Of a DNA stretch of 64,000 nt, positions 48,201-56,800 are shown in pieces. The stretch covers positions 806,001-870,000 of the forward strand of contig NZ_AP024325.1 in assembly GCF_018408855.1 (NCBI RefSeq), read 5' to 3'. Origin of the DNA: Caballeronia sp. NK8. Lineage in GTDB: Bacteria > Pseudomonadota > Gammaproteobacteria > Burkholderiales > Burkholderiaceae. Numbering within the stretch: the first letter of the stretch is position 1; each line of letters begins with the position of its first letter. The notes beneath the pieces are model-generated. The model was not told the origin of the DNA, searched no databases, and was given only the letters and a program-made list of their open reading frames with translations. The position numbers were made by a program, and so were the translations under genes.

Positions 48201-49233
48201 AGGACAGCCGCAAGCCGCGCAAGCCGGAAAAACCGGACTCGATGGCGTAACGACGCTGCTCAACGACGCGTACACCGCCTTCACCATCGCCGACAACGCG
48301 CTGGCCAACAATAGCCTGCCTCCCGCGAACGATGCCTCCGCGAAGCTCAAGATGGCCGCCAACACGATGCCCGCGCCCTTTCGCGACGTGTTGCTCGGGC
48401 TTGCGACACAAGGCTCGCGCGATGTGAATCAGGGCGTGGGCCAGTTGCTTTCGCGCCAGACGCAGGCGGCCGTCGGGGACGCATGCCGTCTGGCGGTCGA
48501 AGGTCACTACCCGTTCGCACCACAGAGCACGCGCGATATCAGCATCGACGATTTCACGCGCATGTTCGCCCAGGGCGGCCTGTTCGACGATTTCTTCACC
48601 AAGAATCTCGCGCCCTTCGTCGATACGTCTTCGCAGCCGTGGCGCTACAAGACACTGCCCGGATCGACCGAACCGGTGCAAGGCCCGGATCTCGAACCGT
48701 TCCAGCATGCGCAGTCCATCCGGAACGTCTTCTTCGGCGATCAAGGCAAGCAGCTCGCGTGGAAAGCGGAGCTTCGCGTGCCCGAGCTCGATCCGACCAT
48801 TCTCAGCCTTGCCATCGACATCGATGGCCAAAGCACGTTGTATCAGCACGGACCCGTCACCCCGCTCAAGATCAACTGGCCCGGCCCTCGCGGCGGCGTG
48901 CATGTCGAGATCACGGCAAATCCTCGAATTCGCGCGGATACGTCGACGATTGCGGTCGATGGGCCGTGGGCTCTGATGCGCCTGATGAGCAAAGGCCAGA
49001 TCGTGCAAACCGCCACGGCGGGTCGCACGCGCGTCGTATTCGACTTCGACGGACGCAAGGCTGCGCTGGACATCGCCAACAGCGGCAGCGTCGCCAATCC
49101 CCTGACGAGCGACGTGCTCACGACGTTTCATTGTCCGAGCACGGTTGCCCTCTTCAACCTCGTCGACAGCGGCCCACCGCCGGGCTTGCCCGCCGCATCG
49201 ACCGCGCCGCATGCGCCCGACGCCGTCCGATGA
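45268..49233 (+). CDS. tssM: TssM (IcmF family) inner-membrane protein
   Basis: The 1,321-residue protein has the IcmF layout. Two membrane helices lie near the start (FLATIALILLALGVWFIG and the following pair). A cytoplasmic NTPase-like domain follows with Walker A GAAGSGKT and VFIDTAGYYT. A further helix (LIGHALAVLLFVWLAVAL) leads to a large periplasmic part, and the C-terminal IcmF domain contains LKINWPGPRGGVHVEI and GPWALMRLM. It spans the envelope and contacts TssJ. It ends the plus-strand T6SS arm 15 bases from the convergent BenE-type gene. Confidence 0.94.
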   Translation: MKKLLSFLGSRWFLATIALILLALGVWFIGPYVAFGGLKPLESVALRVTVIALILCGVLLWLKGFSTAVVFGALLCLLIWYAAPLLSFGESRPLAPVEARVIAISVVIAVFVAWALYWVWGRMRSDEQFLKKALAVDRKDKSPAAAQLRALEVRMKEVLGRLKSMRTSARGVGRLFQGTRYLYELPWYITLGAAGSGKTRAILNAGIPTPNGNARGFAQSAASSGTAVNWWLTNEAVFIDTAGYYTHLGKSTHSLPSPGDAASVQSLPTSTAFDEVLQRRNADSDEWLGFLGLLRRHRPRAPINGALLTIDLGTLTHPSPTVRETEADALRMRLAELRGTLGIRFPIYLIVTQMDRLSGFSDYFASLTEENRAQIWGFTLPLACASLEDRCAEELARLSERVFAGVNTRLEDEYDVERRCRLAALPEAFSALIAPLSDVLAHLFVESRYDNTEQHTMLRGVYFTSATQGDVAHVAEPLTIMQRLGTGVKRGFATDAVSATASKSYFLRDVFRKVIFPEAHLVQPNLRWEYRFRLLRLIGHALAVLLFVWLAVALHVSFGNNSDYLQAIARKTQSLSTKITQLYRDPKPDAVPDALTEARYLPAWTGLDLTNPDASFRYGLYVAPGIVDVSGETYRALENNLLVPQIVHRIEAVLEQSIASQDTKSAYDALRVYLMLYDRARFNGGEIKAWVLGDWAKTDSASIYGGRASMLGHLEQLFSGEHIVQSPLIRNDGLIERARVFLDASNGTQRLYDRAKAAMQQDAPDDFTLLRVVGPQAGTSFTRASGAPLSRGVPGIFTFDGYHNVFDKRLSEFLQTAREDDAWVMGRPYLSNWSGSLHAAQKKTLEFAKTATGADDALTDAVRRLYLTEYARHWADFLGDVRAVTGSSLSFNLQILRQFAAPDSPLARLALAAARETTLTKTLTTQDSTLIDKVDGKLTEKAKALGIRAQDRVERELVDDRFAALREMVTGNAQARAEGQPQAAQAGKTGLDGVTTLLNDAYTAFTIADNALANNSLPPANDASAKLKMAANTMPAPFRDVLLGLATQGSRDVNQGVGQLLSRQTQAAVGDACRLAVEGHYPFAPQSTRDISIDDFTRMFAQGGLFDDFFTKNLAPFVDTSSQPWRYKTLPGSTEPVQGPDLEPFQHAQSIRNVFFGDQGKQLAWKAELRVPELDPTILSLAIDIDGQSTLYQHGPVTPLKINWPGPRGGVHVEITANPRIRADTSTIAVDGPWALMRLMSKGQIVQTATAGRTRVVFDFDGRKAALDIANSGSVANPLTSDVLTTFHCPSTVALFNLVDSGPPPGLPAASTAPHAPDAVR

Positions 49234-49248
49234 AAGGACCAAGGTCAG

Positions 49249-50457
49249 CTACGCACGGGCGGCGCCGGCATGAGGCTTCTCGATCCCATAACAAACAACA
49301 CACCCCGCGACCACGCCCCAGAACGCCGCACCCACGCCGAGCAAAGTCACATCGCTCAACGTGACCACGAACACGATCATCGCGCTGAGCGGCAGCGCCG
49401 ACCGAAACGCCGCGACGAAGGCTTTCTCCAGCACGCCCATCATCGCGAGCCCGGCGAGAATGGCGATATACGCACCAGGCAGACTCGCCAGCAGAAACAC
49501 ATACGCGGTCGAGAACACGCCGATCGCGACGCATATCACGCCCGCGATCAACGCGCCGATGTAATGCCGCCCATGCGTGCCGCCCGACACGAGAATGGCG
49601 TTGCTCGGCCCCGCCAGCACCGAAGGACAACCGCCGAACGGCGCGGTGATCGCGGTCAGCACGCCGCTGTAGATCGTCACCATCCGCAACGACGTGCCGT
49701 ACCCCGACGCACGCGTCACCGCAATGCCTTGCGCGTTCTGCACGAAGAGCACGGTGATGAGCATCGGCAGCAGCAGTTGCGAGATCGCGTGGATATCGAA
49801 GCGCGGCGCGACGAGCGCGGGCGTAGCTGTCCAGACGCCGCCGCCATGACCCGGCAACTGAAAGCCGGTGGCGAACAGAATCGCCGCGCCCGTCAGCATC
49901 GCGCCGATCAGCGGCGGAAGCGGCGCGGCGTTGCGCCGTTCGAGCCACATCAGCCCGAAGAACGTCAACAGCATGCCGGCGCCGATGAGCGGCGCGGCCA
50001 CGCTCGAATGCACGACAGCCAGCACGTATTTGATGAAGAGTCCGGCGATCATCGCCATGACGACGGGCATCGGCACCCATCGATCGAGCAGCGCGACCAG
50101 GTTCGTCACGCCGAGCACGAGCAGCACGACGGCGCAGACGAGATAGGTGCCCACCGCCGCGCCGAAGCCGTATTGCGCGATCACCGGCGCGGCGAGAATC
50201 GCGCCCGGAATGGTCCAGAGAAAGAGCAAGGGCTGACGCATCTTCCAGCTGATCGCGATGCTTGCGAGCCCGTTGATGCCGATCGACGCAAAGAGCCACG
50301 ACGAGGTCTGCGCCAGGGTCAGGCCGCCTTCGCGCGACGCGGCCATGATGATCGCGACCGGGCCAGTCGCCGAGAAGCTCATGCTCGCCAGTGCAAGCGA
50401 GAAGTACAGAAGCCATGAGCGGCCGATGCCGCCCCTGGATGCGTCGCCAACAGACAT
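49249..50457 (-). CDS. BenE-family aromatic carboxylate transporter
   Basis: The 402-residue membrane protein has about 12 hydrophobic segments and matches the BenE family: MSFSATGPVAIIMAASREGG near the start, ASIGINGLASIAISWKMRQP, then APFGGCPSVLAGPSNAILVS. BenE proteins import benzoate with protons. It stands next to a pyridine-carboxylate catabolic cluster, so it may carry picolinate or a related aromatic acid; this is an inference. It starts 73 bases after the stop of the MHS transporter on the same strand and may be co-transcribed. Confidence 0.88.
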   Translation of the reverse strand: MSVGDASRGGIGRSWLLYFSLALASMSFSATGPVAIIMAASREGGLTLAQTSSWLFASIGINGLASIAISWKMRQPLLFLWTIPGAILAAPVIAQYGFGAAVGTYLVCAVVLLVLGVTNLVALLDRWVPMPVVMAMIAGLFIKYVLAVVHSSVAAPLIGAGMLLTFFGLMWLERRNAAPLPPLIGAMLTGAAILFATGFQLPGHGGGVWTATPALVAPRFDIHAISQLLLPMLITVLFVQNAQGIAVTRASGYGTSLRMVTIYSGVLTAITAPFGGCPSVLAGPSNAILVSGGTHGRHYIGALIAGVICVAIGVFSTAYVFLLASLPGAYIAILAGLAMMGVLEKAFVAAFRSALPLSAMIVFVVTLSDVTLLGVGAAFWGVVAGCVVCYGIEKPHAGAARA

Positions 50458-50529
50458 GAATAGCGCCCGGACAGAAACGATCCCGCAACGCTTTCGATGC
50501 GGGATCGCGAAAGGATCAAACGCCCGGCA

Positions 50530-51855
50530 TCAATGCGCGGCCGTTGCGTCGGCATGCACGGGCGCACGCCAGAGAAGGCCGATGATCACGCCGAGCACGC
50601 AAAGCGCGCCAATGTACCACGCAGGCGCCATCGTGATGCCCTGCCGGCCCACCAGGAACGAGGCGATGGCGGGCGCCGTGCCGCCGAAGATCGCATAGGC
50701 GGTGTTGTACGACAGCGCGAAGCCGGTGAAGCGCACTTCGGGCGGAAAGCTTTTCACGATGATGTACGGCCCGAGCGTGATGGTCCCGATCAGGAAGCCG
50801 CCGAGGATATAGAGCGTCCATACCGACTGGCTGCCCGAGGCCAGACTCATGTAGAACGCACCGCACACGAGCAGCATCGCGACACTGCCGATCGCATACG
50901 CGCGGCCGCCGCCGATCTTGTCCGCCGCCCATCCCGCGAGCGTGCTGCCGAGAATCAGGCCGAAGATCGACCACGAATTGTTGGTGAACACGTCCTTCGC
51001 CGGAAAATGGAACTGCGATTGCAGGAACGTCGGCGTATAGAGGAAATACAGCACGAAGATGCCGGAGAACACCCACGTCGCCAGCAGCGAGACGACTATC
51101 GCGCCGCGATGTTCCTTCAGCACCACCGCGAGCGGCAGACGCGCATCGGCTTCACGCTTCGCGCGCAGCGCCTCGAACACCGGCGTTTCCTGCAGATAGC
51201 GGCGCAGATAGACCGAGATCAGACCGAACACGCCGCCCGCGATGAACGGCAGACGCCAGCCCCAGGTCTTCAGTTCCGCCGGATCCATGTTGCCGATGAG
51301 GAACTTCGCCGACAGCGCGCCGAGCAGGATGCCGGTGCACAGCCCTGACATCAGCAGGCCGCACGCGAGACCGACGCGATCGCGCCGCACATGCTCCGAG
51401 CAGAAGATCCACGCGCCCGGCACTTCCCCGCCGACGGAAAGCCCCTGCAGCACGCGGCACAACAGAAACAGCAGCGGCGCGACGATACCGAGCATCGCAT
51501 AGCTCGGCAGCAAACCGATGAGCAAGGTCGGCGCGGCCATCAGGAACAGGCTCAACGCGAACATCTTCTTGCGGCCGATGCGATCGCCGAAGTGCGCGAA
51601 GAAAATGCCGCCGATCGGCCGCACGAGATAGCCCGCCGCGAAGATGCAGAACACTTCGAGTTGCGCGAGCCACTCGGGTGTCTGCGGCGGGAAGAACACG
51701 GTCGCGAGCAGCTTCGTGAAGAACACCGCGACGATGAAATCGTAGTACTCCAGCGCACCGCCGAGCGACGCCAGCATGAGCGTCTTGATATCGTTGCGCG
51801 ACATCGACCGCCCATGAATGGCGACGTCGTCCGTCTGTACAGGGGTAGAACTCAT
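50530..51855 (-). CDS. MHS-family MFS transporter
   Basis: The 441-residue protein is a metabolite:H+ symporter. LASLGGALEYYDFIVAVFFT opens the first helix pair, GIFFAHFGDRIGRKKMF is the loop 2-3 motif and CRVLQGLSVGGEVPGAWIF lies in helix 4. The start at ATG 51855 has GGAG about 9 bases upstream. It is divergent from the MarR gene, and a perfect palindrome lies 50 bases upstream of its start codon. It is the best candidate for picolinate uptake under that repressor. Confidence 0.87.
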   Translation of the reverse strand: MSSTPVQTDDVAIHGRSMSRNDIKTLMLASLGGALEYYDFIVAVFFTKLLATVFFPPQTPEWLAQLEVFCIFAAGYLVRPIGGIFFAHFGDRIGRKKMFALSLFLMAAPTLLIGLLPSYAMLGIVAPLLFLLCRVLQGLSVGGEVPGAWIFCSEHVRRDRVGLACGLLMSGLCTGILLGALSAKFLIGNMDPAELKTWGWRLPFIAGGVFGLISVYLRRYLQETPVFEALRAKREADARLPLAVVLKEHRGAIVVSLLATWVFSGIFVLYFLYTPTFLQSQFHFPAKDVFTNNSWSIFGLILGSTLAGWAADKIGGGRAYAIGSVAMLLVCGAFYMSLASGSQSVWTLYILGGFLIGTITLGPYIIVKSFPPEVRFTGFALSYNTAYAIFGGTAPAIASFLVGRQGITMAPAWYIGALCVLGVIIGLLWRAPVHADATAAH

Positions 51856-51904
51856 CTTTGGCTCCAGACTCTGAGTGAGGTGACGTTTAACGCATTCGCC
51901 ATTT

Positions 51905-51920
51905 AATCAGCATGCTGATT
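51905..51920. promoter_or_regulatory. Operator-like palindrome in front of the MHS transporter
   Basis: The 16 bases AATCAGCATGCTGATT are a perfect palindrome with the core TCAG-CATG-CTGA. On the minus strand it overlaps a plausible promoter (TTGCAG, 16 bases, TAATCA) for the transporter at 51855. The same TCAG-N4-CTGA core recurs at 52049 and 58553, which points to binding of the adjacent MarR-type regulator. Confidence 0.7.
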
Positions 51921-51989
51921 ATTCGTGCGCTTGCTGGCTGCAAACGCATGAGCAGATCCGCTCTGATACCTGCGCGACGCATCGTTCTG

Positions 51990-52028
51990 TTGACTTCGTG
52001 TATTGACTTCCATCATTGACTTATTGCG
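51990..52028 (+). repeat. Three 13-bp direct repeats (TTGACTT-N6)
   Basis: TTGACTT occurs at 51990, 52003 and 52016, exactly 13 bases apart, between the two operator-like palindromes. Each copy also resembles a -35 hexamer. They could be binding sites for a second regulator or alternative -35 elements of the marR-type gene promoter. Confidence 0.7.
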
Positions 52029-52048
52029 CTCTTGGCATCAGCATTTCG

Positions 52049-52060
52049 TCAGTACGCTGA
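52049..52060. promoter_or_regulatory. Operator-like palindrome in front of the MarR gene
   Basis: TCAG-TACG-CTGA lies about 100 bases before the MarR start and has the same arms as the palindrome at 51905. An additional half-site ATCAGC is at 52037. This fits autoregulation by the MarR protein. Confidence 0.6.
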
Positions 52061-52161
52061 TAGATAGCTTTGTATCCGGAAAAAATTGGGAGCGCAACTG
52101 TGATTGCACCTACAATCTCTAATCTCCCGTGTGACTTGAACTTCTTCGAAAAAGGTTAAGG

Positions 52162-52668
52162 ATGGGCACCGTTGCTGAGAAAAAATCTGCCGTTTCCGAT
52201 AGCGGCATCGAGACCGGACACTTGTGGCAGCGCCCGGGATTTCTGATCCGCCGGCTCAACCAGATTCACATCGCGCTGTTCTTCGAGTGCTGCAAGGACT
52301 TCGCCATCACGCCGGTGCAATACGGCTTGCTGACGACGCTGAGCGAGCGGCCCGGACTGGATCAGACATCGCTGTGCGCGGAAGTCGGCGTCGATCGCAC
52401 GACGATGGCCGACGTGCTGCGCCGACTCGAGGAGCGCGGGCTCGTCAAGCGCGAGCCTAGTCCTCACGACGGGCGTCTCAAGATCGCGAACATCACCGCG
52501 AAAGGACGCCGCACGATGAAGGACATGTACGGCAGCATGCGCGAAGCGCAGGTGAGATTTCTGGAGCCGTTGAGTGCGGAAGATCGCGTTCATTTCGTGC
52601 GCATGATGATGAAGCTCGTCGAGGGCAACAACCAGTACGGCCGTACATCGCTCAAGCATTTCGACTGA
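52162..52668 (+). CDS. picR: MarR-family repressor, PicR/NicR-like
   Basis: The 168-residue product is a MarR winged-helix protein: YGLLTTLSERPGLDQTSL, then GVDRTTMADVLRRLEERGLV (recognition helix) and REPSPHDGRLKIANITAKGR (wing). MarR proteins bind palindromes as dimers and release DNA on binding an aromatic ligand. It is divergent from an MHS transporter and convergent with the pic operon, and three matching palindromes lie at the relevant promoters. By analogy with the picolinate regulator PicR and the nicotinate regulator NicR, the ligand may be a hydroxylated pyridine carboxylate. The ribosome binding site is AAGGTTAAGG next to ATG 52162. Confidence 0.82.
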   Translation: MGTVAEKKSAVSDSGIETGHLWQRPGFLIRRLNQIHIALFFECCKDFAITPVQYGLLTTLSERPGLDQTSLCAEVGVDRTTMADVLRRLEERGLVKREPSPHDGRLKIANITAKGRRTMKDMYGSMREAQVRFLEPLSAEDRVHFVRMMMKLVEGNNQYGRTSLKHFD

Positions 52669-54264
52669 CTACTGCGTGATGTCGCGGCGATACGTTTCGG
52701 GCACGAACAGCGTACCGACCGCGAACGACACGAGCGCGATGACGATCGGATACCAAAGCCCGAAATAGACGTCGCCGCGCGCGACCGCCATCGCGGACAC
52801 CACGAACGGCAGCATGCCGCCGAACCAGCCCGAGCCGAGATGGAACGGCAACGATAGCGACGTATAGCGGATGCGCGCCGGAAAGAGTTCGACCATGAAC
52901 GCGGCCATCGGTCCGTAGACCATCGCGAGATACAAGAGCAGTAGCCACATCAGGAAGACGACCATCGGGGCGTCGATTCTCGCGGGGTCTGCGTGCGCCG
53001 ACCAGCCGGACGCGATCAACGCCTTCTCCAGTTCATGTTTGTCGCTGCCGTGCACCACGGTCGGGCCGATTTCCGTCGATGCCGCTTCGCCCGCTCGCAA
53101 CGGCGCCCGACTGTACGAAACGCCCGACGCACTGAGAAACGAACGTATGCGGTCGCACTCCGTCACCGGCGCGGAGAACAGCGTGAAGCGGCAATCGTCT
53201 GCGCGAATCGTCACCGGTGCGCGCTTCTGGAATGCTTCCAACTGTGGATTCGCATAGTGCGTGAGCGCATGGAAGATCGGTTGCGTGGTTGCGGCGAGCA
53301 ACAGGCACGCGAGCATCATGATCCATTTTCGTCCGACGCGATCCGACAGCCAGCCGAACACGAGATAGAACGGAAACACCGCGATCAATGCGATCGCGAG
53401 AAAGAGATTGACCGTGTTTGGCGCGACCTTCAACGTGTTCTGCAGGAAGTACATCGAATAGAAGTGACCCGTGCCGAACACGACTCCGACGCCGGATGCC
53501 GTGCTGAACAGCATGATCAGCACGTACTTCAGGTTCTCCCATTTGCCGAAGCTCTCCCCTATCGGCGATTTCGACAGGCGGCCCGTCTGCTTCATGTCGC
53601 GAAACGTCGGCGACTCGGCGAGCTTCGTGCGCAGATAGACCGAGATCGCGAGCAGCACGATCGATACGAGAAACGGCATGCGCCAGCCCCAGCTCCGAAA
53701 CGCGGCTTCGTCCATCGCGGCGCGGCTGATGCTCACCGCCGCGATCGATGCGAGCAGGCCGAGCGTCGCCGTGGTCTGCAGTGAACTCGTGAAGAAGCCG
53801 CGACGCTCCGCGGGCGAATGCTCCGCGAGATAGGTCGCCGCGCCGCCCGTTTCGCCGCCGAGCGCGAATCCCTGCAACAGCCGCAGCGCGACCAGCAAGA
53901 CCGGCGCGATCATGCCGATCTGCTCGAACGACGGCAACAAGCCCACACCGATGGTCGCGACGCCCATCAGCACGATCGTCGCCATGAACGTGTACTTGCG
54001 GCCGATGCGGTCGCCGAGCCTGCCGAAGAACAGCGCGCCGAGCGGCCGCACGAGAAAGCCCGCGCCGAAGGTGGCGAGGCTCGCGAGGAAGGCGACCGTA
54101 TCGTTGCCGCTCGGAAAGAACAAGGTGCTGAACGTGCCCGCCAGCGCGGCGTAGATATAGAAGTCATACCATTCGAGCAACGCACCGAACGAGGACGCGA
54201 TGATCAGCGTGAATTCGTGACGCGTGACTACGCGGTGCGACCGCTCCGAAACAGACGTGGCCAT
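52669..54264 (-). CDS. MHS-family transporter with a large hydrophilic insertion
   Basis: The 531-residue protein has the MHS signatures (FGALLEWYDFYIYAALAGTF and FFGRLGDRIGRKYTFMATI). It is about 90-100 residues longer than its relatives because of a hydrophilic segment at about residues 335-431 (from ANPQLEAFQKRAP to SAHADPARID) between two late membrane helices. It is the last gene of the picC-G-E-D-F run, 13 bases after the amidase, so it probably moves a pyridine carboxylate or a C4 acid intermediate. I use ATG 54264 with GGGAT upstream. Confidence 0.85.
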   Translation of the reverse strand: MATSVSERSHRVVTRHEFTLIIASSFGALLEWYDFYIYAALAGTFSTLFFPSGNDTVAFLASLATFGAGFLVRPLGALFFGRLGDRIGRKYTFMATIVLMGVATIGVGLLPSFEQIGMIAPVLLVALRLLQGFALGGETGGAATYLAEHSPAERRGFFTSSLQTTATLGLLASIAAVSISRAAMDEAAFRSWGWRMPFLVSIVLLAISVYLRTKLAESPTFRDMKQTGRLSKSPIGESFGKWENLKYVLIMLFSTASGVGVVFGTGHFYSMYFLQNTLKVAPNTVNLFLAIALIAVFPFYLVFGWLSDRVGRKWIMMLACLLLAATTQPIFHALTHYANPQLEAFQKRAPVTIRADDCRFTLFSAPVTECDRIRSFLSASGVSYSRAPLRAGEAASTEIGPTVVHGSDKHELEKALIASGWSAHADPARIDAPMVVFLMWLLLLYLAMVYGPMAAFMVELFPARIRYTSLSLPFHLGSGWFGGMLPFVVSAMAVARGDVYFGLWYPIVIALVSFAVGTLFVPETYRRDITQ

Positions 54265-54277
54265 GTTGATCCCATGA

Positions 54278-54901
54278 TCAAAGATCCTTGAGCAGTTCGA
54301 GCGCTTCGTCACGCGTCATCACGGCCGCATACTTCTGCGCCATGTCGAACAGATTCGCGTCGTGCGGCGCGATCGCGCGATCGCCCACGCAGTCCGACAG
54401 CACGAACGGACGGAAGCCGTACTGCATCGCGTCGACGACGGACGATCGCACGCAGCCGCTCGTCACCGCGCCCGCGATCACGAGCGTGCGCACGCCGTGT
54501 TGCGTGAGCCACGCCGCGAGCGATGTGCCGAAGAACGCCGAGGGCACCGTCTTGCGCACCACGAGTTCGCCCTGCTCCGGCTTGAGTTGCGGCACGATGG
54601 CGCTGTCGTGCGAATCTTCCTTCAGCGCTAGCAGGCCGGGCACTTTCATCGTGAAGACGTTGTGATCGGCGTCGTCATCGGCGAAGACGATACGGCTGTG
54701 CGCGATCGGCCAGCGCTTCGCGCGCGCGTGCGCCAGCAATGGAATCGTATGCGCTATTGCCTGCGCAATATTGCCGCCGCCGAACACCTCGGGATTCGCG
54801 AAGCCGTTCACGAAGTCGACGATCAAAAGACCGACCGGCGCTTTCGGCTCCAGCGTCGAGCCGAAGCTCTGGCGTTTGTAGGTTTCGATATCGTGGGACA
54901 T
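54278..54901 (-). CDS. picF: Maleamate amidohydrolase (isochorismatase family), PicF/NicF-like
   Basis: The 207-residue cysteine hydrolase has the family triad in place: D29 in GLLIVDFVNGF, K117 in VVRKTVPSAFFG and C150 in AGAVTSGCVRSSV. It should convert maleamate to maleate and ammonia in the cytoplasm. It lies between the 2,5-dihydroxypyridine dioxygenase gene (18 bases upstream) and an MHS transporter, inside an operon with all other enzymes of the maleamate pathway, which makes this assignment firmer than the family alone. Confidence 0.88.
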   Translation of the reverse strand: MSHDIETYKRQSFGSTLEPKAPVGLLIVDFVNGFANPEVFGGGNIAQAIAHTIPLLAHARAKRWPIAHSRIVFADDDADHNVFTMKVPGLLALKEDSHDSAIVPQLKPEQGELVVRKTVPSAFFGTSLAAWLTQHGVRTLVIAGAVTSGCVRSSVVDAMQYGFRPFVLSDCVGDRAIAPHDANLFDMAQKYAAVMTRDEALELLKDL

Positions 54902-54919
54902 GTCGATGTTTTTTAATCG

Positions 54920-55954
54920 TTAGCGATCGAGAACCACGCCATCGCGCACGACGGGTTCGCCGTCGAGAAAGACATCGCAATGACGCAGCGGAATGTCGAT
55001 ATGGCAAGTCGTCGTGCGGCTGCCGCCTGCTTCGTTGTTCGGGCCGAGCGAAAACAGGAAGTTGCCTTCGAACGCGCGCGCATCCATGCCGATGGTCGCC
55101 TCGCGGTCATACAGTCCGAGCGTCGACCAGTGCGCGCGCGGCTGCAATCCCCAGCCGATATGCGAGATCGCATACGCTTCGGGATCGTTGAAGGTGGCCA
55201 TGTATTCGCTGAGCAGTTGCGCATCGACGCCGCCTTCGATACGCGTCGCATAGCCGCCTTCGACGGTCAGCTCGATGCGCTCCTGCGCGTAGCTCTTCTG
55301 CGGCAGCAGGATATCGCCGCGATCGATCACGATGCGGCCATGCGCCCGGCCATCGTTCGGAAACGTCAGCGCGAAGCCGCTCGGCCAATGATCCCAGCGA
55401 CCGGGTTCATCGACGAAACCGTATTCGGCAATCGGTTCGAATTCGCCCAGCGGACAATGGAAATCCGTGCCCGCGGCAGACACGATATGCATCTCCTTCG
55501 CGCGCGCGATGCGCGCCTGCGCGGCGAGCACGCGTTCACGATCGGCGGGTGTCGGCACGAGGCGCGTGAGCACTTCGGGCGGTTCCACCGCGAGCAGAAT
55601 CTTCGTGCCGGTCTTGAGAATATCGAGTTGCTCGGGCGAGAACAGCAAGGTCATCAGATCGAGTACGAGATCGCTTTCCTTCAACGCGGCGATGGCGGCG
55701 CGATTGCCGGTCAAGGGCGTCGTGCCGAGATAGGCGAGCGAATCGCGGCTCAACGCCTTCTCGCCGTTGACGGGCGGCAGATCGAGACGATTGACGATCG
55801 CGCCCATCGATTGCGTCGCGATCAGCGCGGTCGAAAGCGTTTGCGGATGCGTCGATGCGCTCGTGAGAATGGTCACGGTCTGCCCGGCTTCGAGGCGCGA
55901 GAGCTTGAGCACCTGAGTCCACGCATCGACCATCTGATAGTCACTGACGGGCAT
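54920..55954 (-). CDS. picD: 2,5-Dihydroxypyridine 5,6-dioxygenase, PicD/NicX-like
   Basis: The 344-residue protein matches the NicX family. Counting from ATG 55954, H265, H318 and D320 fall at the positions I recall as the Fe(II) ligands of Pseudomonas NicX (AISHIGWGL and CHIDIPLR). It opens the ring of 2,5-dihydroxypyridine with O2 to give N-formylmaleamate. A perfect AGGAGG precedes the start; the longer frame to 56014 is not needed. It overlaps the end of the deformylase gene by 14 bases. Confidence 0.92.
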   Translation of the reverse strand: MPVSDYQMVDAWTQVLKLSRLEAGQTVTILTSASTHPQTLSTALIATQSMGAIVNRLDLPPVNGEKALSRDSLAYLGTTPLTGNRAAIAALKESDLVLDLMTLLFSPEQLDILKTGTKILLAVEPPEVLTRLVPTPADRERVLAAQARIARAKEMHIVSAAGTDFHCPLGEFEPIAEYGFVDEPGRWDHWPSGFALTFPNDGRAHGRIVIDRGDILLPQKSYAQERIELTVEGGYATRIEGGVDAQLLSEYMATFNDPEAYAISHIGWGLQPRAHWSTLGLYDREATIGMDARAFEGNFLFSLGPNNEAGGSRTTTCHIDIPLRHCDVFLDGEPVVRDGVVLDR

Positions 55955-56789
55955 GCTTGCCTCCTTCATCGAGCGGCGGCACGGATGCGCCGAGAAAATC
56001 GCCGAGCGCCGCATGAAAGCCGGCTTCGTCGTCCCAGGGAATCATGTGGCCTGCGTTCTGCACAGGCGTATGAACGAGATGCGGCACGAGCGTACGGATT
56101 TCGTCGACGTCGGTATCGCGCACGACATCGCCTCTGCCTGCAGTGACGAGCAACGCGGGCATCGCGAGATACGGAAGATCGGCGTGGATGTCGTCGGTGT
56201 GGAAGCCTTCGAAGCTCGCGCGTATCGCGCGTTCGTCGCAGGTATGCAGCCATTCGGCGCGCAAGGCGAGTTGCGCTTCGGTCCATGTCGGACAGAAGGC
56301 GCGCATCGCCTCGGCGCTCATGCCCTCGCGCGACTGGCGAATCGAATCGACATACCACGGCAACTGCGACGGATAAGGACGGCGCCCCGGACCCGAAACG
56401 GGCGGATCGATCATCGCGAGACGCGTCAAGCCGGCTGGCTTCGAACACGCCGCGCGAATGCCGATGCGCGCGCCCATCGAGTGGCCGACGACGCTGTAAC
56501 GCTCGAATCCCAATGCAGTTGCGAACGCGATCAGATCGGCGGCTTGCGCATCGAGACTGTAATCGAGCGCATCGGATGCCGACGACAATCCACGCCCGCG
56601 TACGTCGAGGACATAGACATCGAACACCTTGCCGAGATGCTCCGCGACGAATCCCCAAGTGATCGCAGGGCTCGTGATGCCCGGGACGATGATCACCGGA
56701 TCGCGTCCCGGTCGCTCGTCGCCATAGCGCAGATAATGCTGGCGGATGCCGTTCGCGTGAACGTTGCCGCCGTATCGATAGGTCGACAT
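55941..56789 (-). CDS. picE: N-formylmaleamate deformylase (alpha/beta hydrolase), PicE/NicD-like
   Basis: The 282-residue alpha/beta hydrolase has the nucleophile elbow GHSMGA with S104, D128 in AMIDPP and H248 in NAGHMIPWDD. Their spacing equals that of the Ser-Asp-His triad of NicD, shifted by three residues. It releases formate from N-formylmaleamate to give maleamate. ATG 56789 with GAGG upstream is chosen over a TTG at 56804. It overlaps the dioxygenase start and follows the isomerase stop by 11 bases. Confidence 0.9.
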   Translation of the reverse strand: MSTYRYGGNVHANGIRQHYLRYGDERPGRDPVIIVPGITSPAITWGFVAEHLGKVFDVYVLDVRGRGLSSASDALDYSLDAQAADLIAFATALGFERYSVVGHSMGARIGIRAACSKPAGLTRLAMIDPPVSGPGRRPYPSQLPWYVDSIRQSREGMSAEAMRAFCPTWTEAQLALRAEWLHTCDERAIRASFEGFHTDDIHADLPYLAMPALLVTAGRGDVVRDTDVDEIRTLVPHLVHTPVQNAGHMIPWDDEAGFHAALGDFLGASVPPLDEGGKHARQ

Positions 56790-56800
56790 GCGCGCCTCGC

